From a virus, in IMG/VR virus record IMGVR_UViG_3300042310_000736, positions 1 through 23,069 of that record: a stretch of DNA of 23,069 nt. One strand, 5' to 3'. The notes beneath the pieces are model-generated. The model made no database searches and had not been told where the DNA came from. It saw nothing but the letters and a program-made list of their open reading frames with translations. This document shows positions 14,751-21,760 of the stretch, piece by piece; the first letter of the stretch is position 1, and each line of letters starts with the position of its first letter. The position numbers and the translations under genes were made by a program.

Positions 14751-14941
14751 TTAAAGTAGAAATGACCACCATCCAAGCATCCGCACTTCTGCAGATCATG
14801 GATAGCGCCGTTCGTGCCACTGGCCTGAATGCTGCAGATACCCTTGCTGTTATTCAGCCTGTGCTTGTCCAGCTGATCAACGATTACCGTGTTGCAGTTG
14901 AAGCTGAGCAGGCTAACGAAGCAGTTGCGCCTAAGAAATAA
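14747..14941 (+). CDS. small hypothetical protein
   Basis: This is a 64-residue protein starting at an ATGA overlap with the regA stop codon. It is mostly helical, with alternating hydrophobic residues (ASALLQIMDSAV, LAVIQPVLVQLINDY) and an acidic, Ala-rich C-terminus ending in PKK. No family is recognised and there is no signal peptide. The overlap with regA and its intact frame support a real gene. It could be a small interaction partner or scaffold, but nothing in the sequence indicates a function. It occupies the place where T4 has gene 43. Confidence 0.65.
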   Translation: MIKVEMTTIQASALLQIMDSAVRATGLNAADTLAVIQPVLVQLINDYRVAVEAEQANEAVAPKK

Positions 14942-14965
14942 GGCCTATTACGCTTTTTAGTGTAC

Positions 14966-15022
14966 AAAATATCCTAAGTGTTTTATGGTGGGTTATACCC
15001 CGTTTAACACTTAGGATATTTT
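14966..15022 (+). promoter_or_regulatory. 17-bp perfect hairpin that buries the ribosome-binding site of the next gene
   Basis: AAAATATCCTAAGTGTT (14966-14982) and its exact complement AACACTTAGGATATTTT (15006-15022) enclose a 23-base loop that itself can form a small GGGT/ACCC stem. The only SD of the following gene, AGGA at 15013-15016, nine bases before the ATG at 15026, lies inside the right arm. The fold would block translation of read-through mRNA, like the hairpins known before T4 late genes such as e and soc. The T-rich right arm could also act as a terminator. No TATAAATA box is visible in the loop. Confidence 0.7.
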
Positions 15023-15025
15023 CGT

Positions 15026-16135
15026 ATGAGCAAAGCTAGCCTTGATGGTCTAAACCTTACCGTTTTCGACGAGATTTACGTTCAGACACAAAATCGAGTT
15101 CCATTCGATACGGAAGCCCCGCCGCTGGCATTCGCGACCCAGACTGGTGCTGGTTTTGAGAAGCGTAAACAAACTGTCGACCAATGGTCAGGGCCGACGT
15201 ATCGCGATGTCCCGAAACTAGATGAAGCCGGCAAGCCCGTGATGCGAACCGACTATCCTACTCTTGCTGAATATGTACGCGAGGCCAATCCGATGACAGA
15301 AGGCCGTATCTTGGCCAACGTTCCTTTGTCAGGGTTCACCTTTGAGAAGTCGGTCAGCCGCTGGTCGACTTCCAACAAATGGTTCACCATTAACGATCCA
15401 CGCGGATTCCAACTGCAAATCGCGGCTGATAACCTCGGCGACATCTTGATCAATGCCGGCGTGCTTAATGGCGATCTACAGGGTGAATACGTCTGGGCTC
15501 GCAACAAGGCCAGCATCTTTTTGTGTCGTACGAGCCACCCGGCATACAGAGATTTTGTCTCACCAAAAATCATCCGGACCAATCTAATCCCAGGTGACAT
15601 CATCTTGATGGGTCAGGAGACAACCGAGTATGAGTTTCTGGGGACTTATTACACGACCCGTCTCGGCACCGAATACCGCTACGTTCATAAACAGACCGGG
15701 AAGATCATGCCTGATGGATGGCGGGATCGCGGATATTGGTCCTATCACACTCGGTCAGATTACGAGCAGAAAGGCGTTACGTTCAGCACCCAAGATTCCA
15801 AGCTGGTTTTCGTCTTCAAGGGTGAAAGCGGCCAGCTGAAGGTCATGCGGCAGAAGCCCACCAAGGTCAAGATCGTCCGTGAAGGCAACCCATCTGTCCT
15901 GCTGAAGACTGGCCAGCCGTACAGCATTTGGTCAAATCTGCCGGCGTCAAATGTTGCCCTCTTCTGGGATTCCGTTGAGGATATGGAGGAGCATGGCCCT
16001 GCGTTCATTCAGTTCCATGGAGACACTATTCGTGACGCCAAGAACTTCGGTGGGTATTCCTACACCAGGGATTCGCAGATCTTCGGAGGCGATTACGCTT
16101 TTGACAAGGCAAATAACAAAGCGCCGACTATTTGA
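15026..16135 (+). CDS. unrecognised phage protein behind a regulatory hairpin
   Basis: This is a 369-residue protein of no recognised family. It has no signal peptide or membrane segment, is rich in Tyr, Trp and Gly in its second half (for example EYEFLGTYYTTRLGTEYRY and DGWRDRGYWSYHTRSDY), and looks like a mainly beta-sheet protein. The start is the ATG 9 bases after AGGA. It stands alone between the RegA operon and a convergent minus-strand gene, whose end it overlaps by 8 bases. The hairpin over its start suggests timed, probably late, expression, which would fit a virion or morphogenesis protein; this is inference. Confidence 0.7.
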   Translation: MSKASLDGLNLTVFDEIYVQTQNRVPFDTEAPPLAFATQTGAGFEKRKQTVDQWSGPTYRDVPKLDEAGKPVMRTDYPTLAEYVREANPMTEGRILANVPLSGFTFEKSVSRWSTSNKWFTINDPRGFQLQIAADNLGDILINAGVLNGDLQGEYVWARNKASIFLCRTSHPAYRDFVSPKIIRTNLIPGDIILMGQETTEYEFLGTYYTTRLGTEYRYVHKQTGKIMPDGWRDRGYWSYHTRSDYEQKGVTFSTQDSKLVFVFKGESGQLKVMRQKPTKVKIVREGNPSVLLKTGQPYSIWSNLPASNVALFWDSVEDMEEHGPAFIQFHGDTIRDAKNFGGYSYTRDSQIFGGDYAFDKANNKAPTI

Positions 16136-16718
16136 TGGGGTTGCCGGCTTTGCCTAGCATCACCTTGGTGTGCCAGTGGTCGCCGATCTTACGCTGATAG
16201 AAGTGATTCTTAAACTCAGGGTGTCTAGTGACCTCTGGATCATCGTCCGGCGCGTGTCTGATAGGATCTTCATCGCCAAGGTGTCTCTTAACTTCATCAT
16301 GACTCATGGCGTGATGATGAAGATCAGGTGTGTGGCGTTTCATGAAGCTCAAGGACGGTCCAGACAATTCCTTGTAAGAAGTCCCATGTTCAATCTCTGA
16401 TTTCATGATATGCTTCAGACCATGCTTGCCTTCATCGGAGCCATCGGTTCCAACAGCAACGCTCTTACGACCGCCTTTGTCCTTATACAGAACTGCGGCA
16501 TGGACTTTGCCATCCTTTTTGTGGAGCTTCCACATAGGAATGTTTTTGACCATGTCGTCTGCATCTTTGAATCCAGACCCGTGGATTCCGCCTATTTTCT
16601 CATAGGATTTTTGCATGAGTCCAAAGACCTCATGTTTGTGGGCTTCTTTTTCAGCCTCATGGTGTGGCAAGAGGTTAACAAAACGCTCTGCTAAGACAAA
16701 TTCACCGAACGTTTTCAT
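16128..16718 (-). CDS. conserved phage protein (GGIHGSGF..DDMVKNIPMWK family), unknown function
   Basis: This is a 196-residue protein starting MKTFGEFVLAERF, with SD AGGGGA just upstream. The frame is open a further 29 codons upstream, but those overlap the esterase gene. The block YEKIGGIHGSGFKDADDMVK, then NIPMWKLHKKDGKVHAAVLYKDKGGRKSVAVGTDGS, recalls a family I associate with T4-like phages, possibly with an acetyltransferase-like or virion-internal role; I cannot name it firmly. The C-terminal half is very His-rich (HTPDLHHHAMSHDEVKRH), which may bind metal. A 7/8 late-promoter-like GATAAATA lies on the same strand 34 bases upstream, at 16753-16760. Confidence 0.65.
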   Translation of the reverse strand: MKTFGEFVLAERFVNLLPHHEAEKEAHKHEVFGLMQKSYEKIGGIHGSGFKDADDMVKNIPMWKLHKKDGKVHAAVLYKDKGGRKSVAVGTDGSDEGKHGLKHIMKSEIEHGTSYKELSGPSLSFMKRHTPDLHHHAMSHDEVKRHLGDEDPIRHAPDDDPEVTRHPEFKNHFYQRKIGDHWHTKVMLGKAGNPIK

Positions 16719-16726
16719 GTAGTCCC

Positions 16727-17263
16727 CTAGTGCATCAAATGCTTCTTCATGATATTTATCACAGGGCCCATGTTGACAATCCGATGGCCTTCGCCTTTTA
16801 GCCACGTGATGTTCTTGAACTTCTTAGCAGCATAGTCAGGCTTGACAACGTCATCCTGATCGCTCAGAAACACGTGGTGGTTCTTCGAAGGTTCACCCTT
16901 GGCAAGATTAAACTCTGCGTAATCTTGTAGGACTTTAGCGGTCAGCCCGAACTTGGTGAGGTTCTTAACCGGCTCAAGCGAGGGGTTCAGAAGAACCATC
17001 CGCGAGCCTTGCTGTTTGGCAAAGTGATATGCCCACAACCCACCGGCGCTGTTACCGACCAGAATCACGTCTTCAGGGTGGTACGTATCGAAGATGGTGT
17101 TGATGGCTTTTTCGAGCTTGGCAGCGATCTTCGTCGGGCCTTCTTGGTGCACGATCGGATACGATAGCACTAGATGCTCAGGGAATGCTTGCTGGATGGC
17201 GATCTTGCTGTCGGCCTCCGGGCTTCCGTTAAATCCATGAAAGTATACGATGCACTTAGACAC
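16727..17263 (-). CDS. YqiA-like alpha/beta-hydrolase (UPF0227-type esterase)
   Basis: This is a 178-residue hydrolase of the YqiA esterase family. YFHGFNGSP (7-15) is the oxyanion-hole strand, GNSAGG (70-75) carries the nucleophile Ser72, DQDD (135-138) supplies the catalytic Asp and GEGHR the His160. No signal peptide is seen, so it should be cytoplasmic. I take GTG at 17263 as start because GAGGAG lies six bases upstream. Its substrate is unknown; in a phage it might act on host lipids, thioesters or surface acyl groups. Upstream lies the paired GTACAT promoter motif, so it may be transcribed separately from the fibre cluster. Confidence 0.82.
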   Translation of the reverse strand: MSKCIVYFHGFNGSPEADSKIAIQQAFPEHLVLSYPIVHQEGPTKIAAKLEKAINTIFDTYHPEDVILVGNSAGGLWAYHFAKQQGSRMVLLNPSLEPVKNLTKFGLTAKVLQDYAEFNLAKGEPSKNHHVFLSDQDDVVKPDYAAKKFKNITWLKGEGHRIVNMGPVINIMKKHLMH

Positions 17264-17279
17264 TCTAAACTCCTCTTAC

Positions 17280-17314
17280 ATTATCAATGTACACTTATCT
17301 TAAAAGATGTACAA
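17280..17314 (-). promoter_or_regulatory. paired GTACAT promoter/operator motif before the esterase gene
   Basis: Read on the minus strand, this gap holds two GTACAT boxes (plus-strand 17307-17312 and 17287-17292) 20 bases apart, the second continuing as GTACATTGATAAT. A small AAGAT/ATCTT dyad lies between them. The same arrangement, GTACAT and then GTACATTGATAA 21 bases on, occurs on the plus strand at 20871-20902 before the RNA ligase gene. This suggests a shared promoter or activator site of this phage. The GATAAT part resembles a -10 box. Confidence 0.5.
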
Positions 17315-17325
17315 CGAATTGAGCG

Positions 17326-19161
17326 TTAACCGATGATGATGGCTGTCCGGCGCCCCGGCAGTTGATCACGAACCGCGCCGGCTCCTGATGCTATTACCCC
17401 GCCGAGCAACACACTCGTCATCGAGGAAATATCTACAGCACCATCAGCCTGCGACATAGAATCTTGCAGGATGATAGACGCACCGCCGGAGATGTATGTT
17501 TGACCAGAACTGGAAACTAAAGTAGAGCCGAGGATTTTTGTAACCATAGCCCCAGCTATGGCGCTCGCTGTCGAAGATCCCGAAGCCGAAGCTAAAGTCT
17601 TGTTAGTATTTGCCGAGATAGTAGCCGCAGCAGATGACGAAGCCGTTAGGTCTGCTAGAGTTTTATCCAATGTTGCTGTAAGAATATCAAATTCTGTGCT
17701 AGCACTGGAAATAGCTGTTGCTGGTTCTAAAGTGAAATTAGCGCTTGCAACAATCTCACTGTAAACGTTTGAATCCGAATCTACAACGGCAGGGCTTAGC
17801 GATACCTCTGCTGTGGCAATGATGGCAACAGCCCCAGACGATGTAGAAGTTGCAGGAGCAAGTTGCCCTGCTATATAGGCTTCAATCGAAACTGACGCCG
17901 ACCCAGATGATGTTACAGCCCCGAGGGTTTGCGATATATTAGCGGTAACAGTGGCAGTGGCACCAGACGATACAGCCGCCGTTTCCAATGTTAGTGTCGC
18001 ATCAGCACTTACGATAACCCCGGTTTCAGCCGTAAGACTTGTTTCTCCTAAGGTTGAAGAGGCCGCTCCGGAGGCGATAACAGATGTCGTAGATGCGACA
18101 TTCATTGCACTCAGTGACTTGTTTAGGTCGGCGACCACATCAGTTAGCGCCAGACCATCGCCTGTTGCTGTAGCGGTAGATCCTGCAGCGGCGTCGCCGG
18201 CCCCTTCGGCGATAGCAACACCAACACCAGATGCAGAAGTTTCACTAGTAGAAGCCGCGTCGCTGGGAATTACGCCAGTTCCTTCAGCAGTAATTGTTGC
18301 CGCGCCGCCGGCATCTCCAACCCCAATACCCGTGGCAATACCTTCGGCAGAACTTGTAGTAGCACCGGCAGATGAACCGGAAGCTGAAGTGAATGCATCT
18401 ACTGTAGTGCCGACGGCACTCGCTGTTGCGGCCCCAGACGCCGAGCCAATGGCCGTGTTTGGTCTTTCGTAGAAGACCGCCGCCATCATGGTGTGAAGGG
18501 CTGACAAGCCAGCCGTGGCCGATATTTCTCCTGTGGCCCCGGCTGTCGACTGAACCGCGTCTGCGACGCCTAGCTGAGAGGACGGCGACAAGGAGGTTCC
18601 GCTGTTCACCCTGCGCCGCCAAGCCCCGGCGGCTATCTCTCCAGCGGCGGTTTCAGTGCTGGACCCGCTATCGGTCGCAGGGTCTGTTGCTGCGTCAAAT
18701 GCGGTTACGTTTGTGAACCGGGCAGCGGAGGCGCCCACGACTATGAGAGAATTGTTGTTCGACGGGGTCACGCTTCCCGTGGTCATCGCCGTGCTGGCGG
18801 TGGATAGCTGGCGCGAAGACGAGACGTCAAAAAGGGGCGAAAGACCCCTATAGGCTACAATCACAGACCGGCATCGCCCGCTGCCTGTACGGGCGAAACT
18901 CGTGTCGATGTTGGCCGCGCCCTTCACGGCATACGCCATCGTGATGGCTGAGGCGGACGCCGTGGTTTCGTTTGTGGAGTTGCCGTCTGACCGACGCTCG
19001 ATCAGGGTCCATGTTGAGCCCAAGGAGAACGTGCAAGTTCCTCGGGTGGCCAGTATCAATACGACAAGGTCGCCGTTCTGCACACCGGCGGGCCAGCCGG
19101 GAATGGCTGCGCCCGCCGTCGAGTTGTGAACTGTACCTGCGGAGACGAACTCGAAGGACAT
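17326..19161 (-). CDS. tail-fibre-like protein with 21-24-residue tandem repeats
   Basis: This is a 611-residue Ala/Ser/Thr/Gly-rich protein likely on the virion. Residues 1-230 (MSFEFVSAGTVHNST ... MMAAVFYER) form a beta-rich domain of a type often found in phage tail proteins. From about 230 to 345 and again to the C-terminus there are degenerate tandem repeats of about 21-24 residues, with units such as TLADLTASSSAAATISANTNK and TLASASGSSTASAIAG. Such repeats suit a beta-structured fibre shaft. SD GGAGGGG precedes the ATG. The DNA of the N-terminal domain is far richer in G+C (40 of 60 at 18901-18960) than the repeat part (24 of 60 at 17641-17700), so it appears mosaic. No catalytic motif is seen. 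Confidence 0.75.
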   Translation of the reverse strand: MSFEFVSAGTVHNSTAGAAIPGWPAGVQNGDLVVLILATRGTCTFSLGSTWTLIERRSDGNSTNETTASASAITMAYAVKGAANIDTSFARTGSGRCRSVIVAYRGLSPLFDVSSSRQLSTASTAMTTGSVTPSNNNSLIVVGASAARFTNVTAFDAATDPATDSGSSTETAAGEIAAGAWRRRVNSGTSLSPSSQLGVADAVQSTAGATGEISATAGLSALHTMMAAVFYERPNTAIGSASGAATASAVGTTVDAFTSASGSSAGATTSSAEGIATGIGVGDAGGAATITAEGTGVIPSDAASTSETSASGVGVAIAEGAGDAAAGSTATATGDGLALTDVVADLNKSLSAMNVASTTSVIASGAASSTLGETSLTAETGVIVSADATLTLETAAVSSGATATVTANISQTLGAVTSSGSASVSIEAYIAGQLAPATSTSSGAVAIIATAEVSLSPAVVDSDSNVYSEIVASANFTLEPATAISSASTEFDILTATLDKTLADLTASSSAAATISANTNKTLASASGSSTASAIAGAMVTKILGSTLVSSSGQTYISGGASIILQDSMSQADGAVDISSMTSVLLGGVIASGAGAVRDQLPGRRTAIIIG

Positions 19162-19177
19162 ATCTCAGCCCCTCCGG

Positions 19178-19606
19178 TTAGTCCTCGGTGATGGCGGTCG
19201 CCGTGGTCAGGCGAGGGGTGACACCGTCGCCGCAGACGATGTTCGGCGTGATTGCCCCCTTGTAGAGCAGCACACCTGCGCCAGAAGAGGCGACACCAAT
19301 CCCGAAGTGCGTGGCAGTGCCGGAACCGCCGGTACCTGCCGGGAAGTCAATGTTGGCGGCCGGCTGGACGGTGTTGCCAGAAACAGTCCAGCCACCTGCC
19401 GTCCGCGCCACTGCTACACGGGCGTATGATGTGTAGGCGATTTCGTTGGTCGACTGCGTTCCCGCCTCGCCGGGGTCGGCCGTGTGCAGACTGACGTGCA
19501 GGTTGGTCGCCGGTGATGTTGCGTCGTTCTCTGCCAGATCGGCAATCGCCGTGGCGTTGAAGATCAGCTGCAACAGGGCGGTTTCAAAGGCGTTTGATTT
19601 TGACAT
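19178..19606 (-). CDS. phage virion/tail protein (LHTADPGE family)
   Basis: This is a 142-residue beta-rich protein. The segment LHTADPGEAGTQSTNEIAY followed by YARVAVARTAGGWTVSGNTV is typical of a structural protein family found beside tail-fibre genes of many phages and prophages. It has no signal peptide. An SD (AAGGA) precedes the ATG. The gene shares the high G+C content of the N-terminal domain of the fibre gene downstream, which suggests the two were acquired together. The exact position in the virion is unknown. Confidence 0.75.
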   Translation of the reverse strand: MSKSNAFETALLQLIFNATAIADLAENDATSPATNLHVSLHTADPGEAGTQSTNEIAYTSYARVAVARTAGGWTVSGNTVQPAANIDFPAGTGGSGTATHFGIGVASSGAGVLLYKGAITPNIVCGDGVTPRLTTATAITED

Positions 19607-19615
19607 AAGAATTCC

Positions 19616-20020
19616 TTAAGCGTTGGCATCTGAAAGGGTGAATGTATTCACCGTAACTGTCTGCGAAACTGCAATAGAGGTGTTGTCAAGCTCCATATCG
19701 CCGCCACCTGAAGTAGCCGTAATCGAACCCTGTAGGTGGCAGGTTGTTCCTGCGTTATCGACGATCCGGAAGTGACCTGCAGTGCCAGCTGCGACGCCGG
19801 TTCCAGACCATGTTCCAGATTTAGATTTTGAACCAGATGATGCTGCGGCCAAGTAGTCAGAAGGCAGCGTTAGTTCTGCCAAAAGGGTGCCTGATGCTGC
19901 AGCTGCACACGATGCGGGTTGTGCACCGGTCCGAATCTGCAGTTTTGCTGTTGCACCAACCGCAGTTTCAATAGCGTCTAGACGGGCGTTGCGAGCCGCG
20001 ACTGATAGTTGAATTGCCAT
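19616..20020 (-). CDS. small virion-associated protein, unknown function
   Basis: This is a 134-residue Ala/Ser/Thr/Gly-rich protein starting MAIQLSVAARNARLDAIET, with SD AGGAG nine bases before the ATG. The composition (small residues, HLQGSITATSGGGDMELDN stretch) and its place in the fibre cluster point to a tail or capsid surface protein; similar proteins occur in phage structural modules. It lies 9 bases before the LHTADPGE gene and 1 base after the next upstream gene, in one transcription unit. No enzymatic motif is seen. Confidence 0.7.
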   Translation of the reverse strand: MAIQLSVAARNARLDAIETAVGATAKLQIRTGAQPASCAAAASGTLLAELTLPSDYLAAASSGSKSKSGTWSGTGVAAGTAGHFRIVDNAGTTCHLQGSITATSGGGDMELDNTSIAVSQTVTVNTFTLSDANA

Positions 20021-20021
20021 G

Positions 20022-20504
20022 TTAGCGGTCTCCTGAGAGTGTTATTGAAAAATCCTTAAGATCAAATGTTGCATTTGATGATAGGACTCGAAGAGTACCC
20101 GGCTCTAGAACCAGATTATTGGAAAATGTAAAACTGGCCGAATTAGTCCCGAAGACCACATTGGCAACTGCCCTATTTATCCCGTTTGATTCAAGAGTTA
20201 TGTTGATCGTGGCTGGGCTAGTAGGCCATTCCTCAGCAGATGCTCGGCATCTGGCTGGAACTATTGTGACATTGGCTCCTAATTCCAAGCGAAGCAATAG
20301 TTCATTGCTTCCGATCTCCCCAATGACATTTAGGGCAATGTCAGATGGCCGTGCCCGAGTATCTGGTGGGCCCATCGGCCCTTCCGTAACTATACTAATA
20401 ACCGTTGTATTTGCTTCTGTAACTACAGTTACTTGATCAGGATCACTGATCGCAGTTATGATCTGAGTATTTGCCTCAGTTATGATCGTCAAGTTATCTG
20501 ACAT
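20022..20504 (-). CDS. tail-fibre-associated protein with collagen-like tripeptides
   Basis: This is a 160-residue protein with three parts. The N-terminus has a near-repeat (TIITEANTQIITAI and TVVTEANTTVISIV), the centre a short GPMGPP collagen-like step, and the C-terminus a beta-rich domain (INITLESNG, NLVLEPGTLRVLSSN). This layout, a short helix or strand stalk, a collagen-like link and a beta domain, is common in phage fibre or baseplate accessory proteins. It is part of the same minus-strand cluster, with 4 bases between it and the upstream gene. The specific role is unknown. Confidence 0.7.
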   Translation of the reverse strand: MSDNLTIITEANTQIITAISDPDQVTVVTEANTTVISIVTEGPMGPPDTRARPSDIALNVIGEIGSNELLLRLELGANVTIVPARCRASAEEWPTSPATINITLESNGINRAVANVVFGTNSASFTFSNNLVLEPGTLRVLSSNATFDLKDFSITLSGDR

Positions 20505-20508
20505 TATG

Positions 20509-20838
20509 TTACCTGGTTACAGTAGGAATCACTTTGTACTTGCCATAAACCACGAAGTCTTCGCGGTCGGGCCACACTACCTTTACATCATATTTACCAC
20601 TCTGCGGCGTCAAATTTGCCGATTGACCTGCAGTTAGTGAAACCCAAAGGGTTACGTTGTTTGCGGAAAACGCACAATTGGCTTCGGCCGCCACGTCAGA
20701 AGCATGTGGCTCACCCCTAAACTGACATTTAGCACTTGTAGCTGTGGCAAAAACATTGTTGTTGCTAGAATCCGTTAGCTGAAGCCCAAATTTGAAGGTC
20801 TCGCCTTGATAGATTTCTAGATCGTGCTTAGTAGGCAT
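20509..20838 (-). CDS. small tail/baseplate-type structural protein
   Basis: This is a 109-residue beta-sandwich-like protein, first gene of the minus-strand fibre cluster. The pattern DLEIYQGETFKFGLQLTD ... AKCQFRG ... GKYDVKVVWPD ... YGKYKVIPTVTR matches a widespread phage structural domain resembling upper-baseplate or fibre-attachment proteins. I start at the ATG at 20838, with GGGGA five bases upstream; a TTG four codons earlier is possible but overlaps the SD. The TATAAATA box at 20862-20869 lies 23 bases upstream, suitable for a T4-type late promoter driving this cluster. Confidence 0.75.
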   Translation of the reverse strand: MPTKHDLEIYQGETFKFGLQLTDSSNNNVFATATSAKCQFRGEPHASDVAAEANCAFSANNVTLWVSLTAGQSANLTPQSGKYDVKVVWPDREDFVVYGKYKVIPTVTR

Positions 20839-20861
20839 TTCATTCCCCAAATATCTTGCTA

Positions 20862-20869
20862 TATTTATA
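20862..20869 (-). promoter_or_regulatory. T4-type late promoter box TATAAATA
   Basis: The exact T4 late consensus TATAAATA is present on the minus strand in the 66-base gap between divergent genes, 23 bases before the first fibre-cluster gene. It is in the right place and orientation to drive virion genes. In T4 such promoters need gp55, gp33 and the gp45 clamp; of these, only gp45 is encoded in this window. Confidence 0.7.
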
Positions 20870-20870
20870 T

Positions 20871-20902
20871 GTACATAAATTCCAGCCTATCGTACATTGA
20901 TA
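20871..20902 (+). promoter_or_regulatory. paired GTACAT promoter/operator motif before RNA ligase
   Basis: On the plus strand, GTACAT at 20871-20876 and GTACATTGATAA at 20892-20903 are spaced 21 bases apart, directly before the RNA ligase ATG at 20905. The first box sits in a 10-bp perfect palindrome (TATGTACATA). The same pair precedes the minus-strand esterase gene. The second box is too close to the start codon to leave a usual leader, so if it is a promoter the transcript is nearly leaderless, or the boxes are a protein-binding site. Confidence 0.45.
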
Positions 20903-20904
20903 AA

Positions 20905-21558
20905 ATGAATCAGGCCCGTTACAAGTACCCGAGCACACCACACCTACCGTTGTCCAAAGGACGACAGTGGGATGACACCGCTCTTGACGGCTATGCGAAT
21001 TTCATCGGCCACGAGGTCGTGATCACGGAGAAAATGGACGGTGAGAATGCTTCCCTTTACCATGGCTGCTATCACGCCAGATCCCTTGATTCTCGCCACC
21101 ATCCTTCTCGTGATTGGATTAAGTCTTTTTGGGGTCGCGTTCGGTTTGACATTCCCGACGGCTGGCGCTTCTGCGGAGAAAACCTCTACGCTGCTCACAG
21201 CGTCAAGTATGATTCTCTGCCTAGCTACTTTATGCTATTTAGTGTTTGGGATCATAACAATTATTCTCTGAGCTGGGATGAAGTCGAGTTCTGGGCAGAT
21301 CTTCTGGGCATAGATACTGTGCCTGTTCTTTATCGTGGTCCATTTGATAAGACCATCGTCGAGAAGATTGCTCGAGAACAGGATCCTGAGAAATCTGAGG
21401 GCTTCGTGATCCGCAACGCCAACTCATTCCACTTCGACGACTTCTCTAAGAATATGGGAAAGTATGTTCGAGTTAATCACGTGCAAACGGACACCCACTG
21501 GATGCACGCTGAAATCATCCCTAACCAACTGAAAGTAAATCAACATGAACCTGTATAA
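20905..21558 (+). CDS. RNA ligase (covalent nucleotidyltransferase family)
   Basis: This is a 217-residue ATP-dependent ligase. Motif I is EKMDGEN with nucleotidylated Lys43, motif III/IIIa is around RFCGENLYAAHS with Glu92 and LFSVWD, motif IV is SEGFVIR (164-170) and motif V is KYVRV (186-190). It consists mainly of the catalytic nucleotidyltransferase domain, with a short C-terminus. Such phage ligases seal nicked RNA, for example tRNAs cut by host defence nucleases. No polynucleotide kinase is visible beside it, but a phosphoesterase gene lies just downstream. The frame is open 27 codons upstream; I chose the ATG at 20905 because the protein-like sequence starts there and it avoids the opposite gene. 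No strong SD is seen. Confidence 0.85.
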   Translation: MNQARYKYPSTPHLPLSKGRQWDDTALDGYANFIGHEVVITEKMDGENASLYHGCYHARSLDSRHHPSRDWIKSFWGRVRFDIPDGWRFCGENLYAAHSVKYDSLPSYFMLFSVWDHNNYSLSWDEVEFWADLLGIDTVPVLYRGPFDKTIVEKIAREQDPEKSEGFVIRNANSFHFDDFSKNMGKYVRVNHVQTDTHWMHAEIIPNQLKVNQHEPV

Positions 21559-21760
21559 GCGTTTCGTACTCGGTAGCCCAACTAGTAAAGCGTTCGGCTG
21601 GTTTGGCCTGTCGATGTTTGTTTTGGGAATTATCTCGGCCATTTTCAACATCGTCATCGGGTCTTTCATTTGGGGGTTTAGCCCCTTCAATATCCTCGCC
21701 GGTATTTCGAACGTGGTAGTCTGTGCATTCCTATGGTCGGTGACGAAGCCCAATGAGTGA
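21545..21760 (+). CDS. small two-helix membrane protein
   Basis: This is a 71-residue protein with two probable transmembrane segments (about residues 17-37 and 45-65), separated by a short turn, and a short basic N-terminus (MNLYKRF). It overlaps the RNA ligase end by 14 bases and the phosphoesterase start by 8. It has no family I recognise and no holin-specific motif, though a small membrane protein of this size could be a holin, superinfection-exclusion protein or envelope modulator. The function is unknown. Confidence 0.6.
   Translation: MNLYKRFVLGSPTSKAFGWFGLSMFVLGIISAIFNIVIGSFIWGFSPFNILAGISNVVVCAFLWSVTKPNE

Noticed and set aside
16128-16135. Search for a terminator between the convergent genes
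   Set aside because: The two genes overlap by 8 bases at their ends, and no hairpin with T-run is visible there.
16753-16760. GATAAATA on the minus strand 34 bases upstream of the 16718 start
   Set aside because: Well placed, but only 7/8 and inside another gene; kept as a remark on that gene, not as a promoter call.
17326-18470. Repeats considered as a CRISPR array
   Set aside because: The repetition is at amino-acid level and degenerate in one long open frame; there are no constant DNA repeats with unique spacers.
17951-18472. 173-codon plus-strand open frame opposite the fibre gene
   Set aside because: Low-complexity Ala/Val/Pro sequence produced by the reverse complement of the Ala/Ser/Thr repeats; no SD or family.
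20174-20181. GATAAATA on the minus strand (7/8 late box) inside the collagen-like fibre gene
   Set aside because: A few 7/8 matches are expected by chance in a window of this size, and it is over 150 bases from the next start codon.
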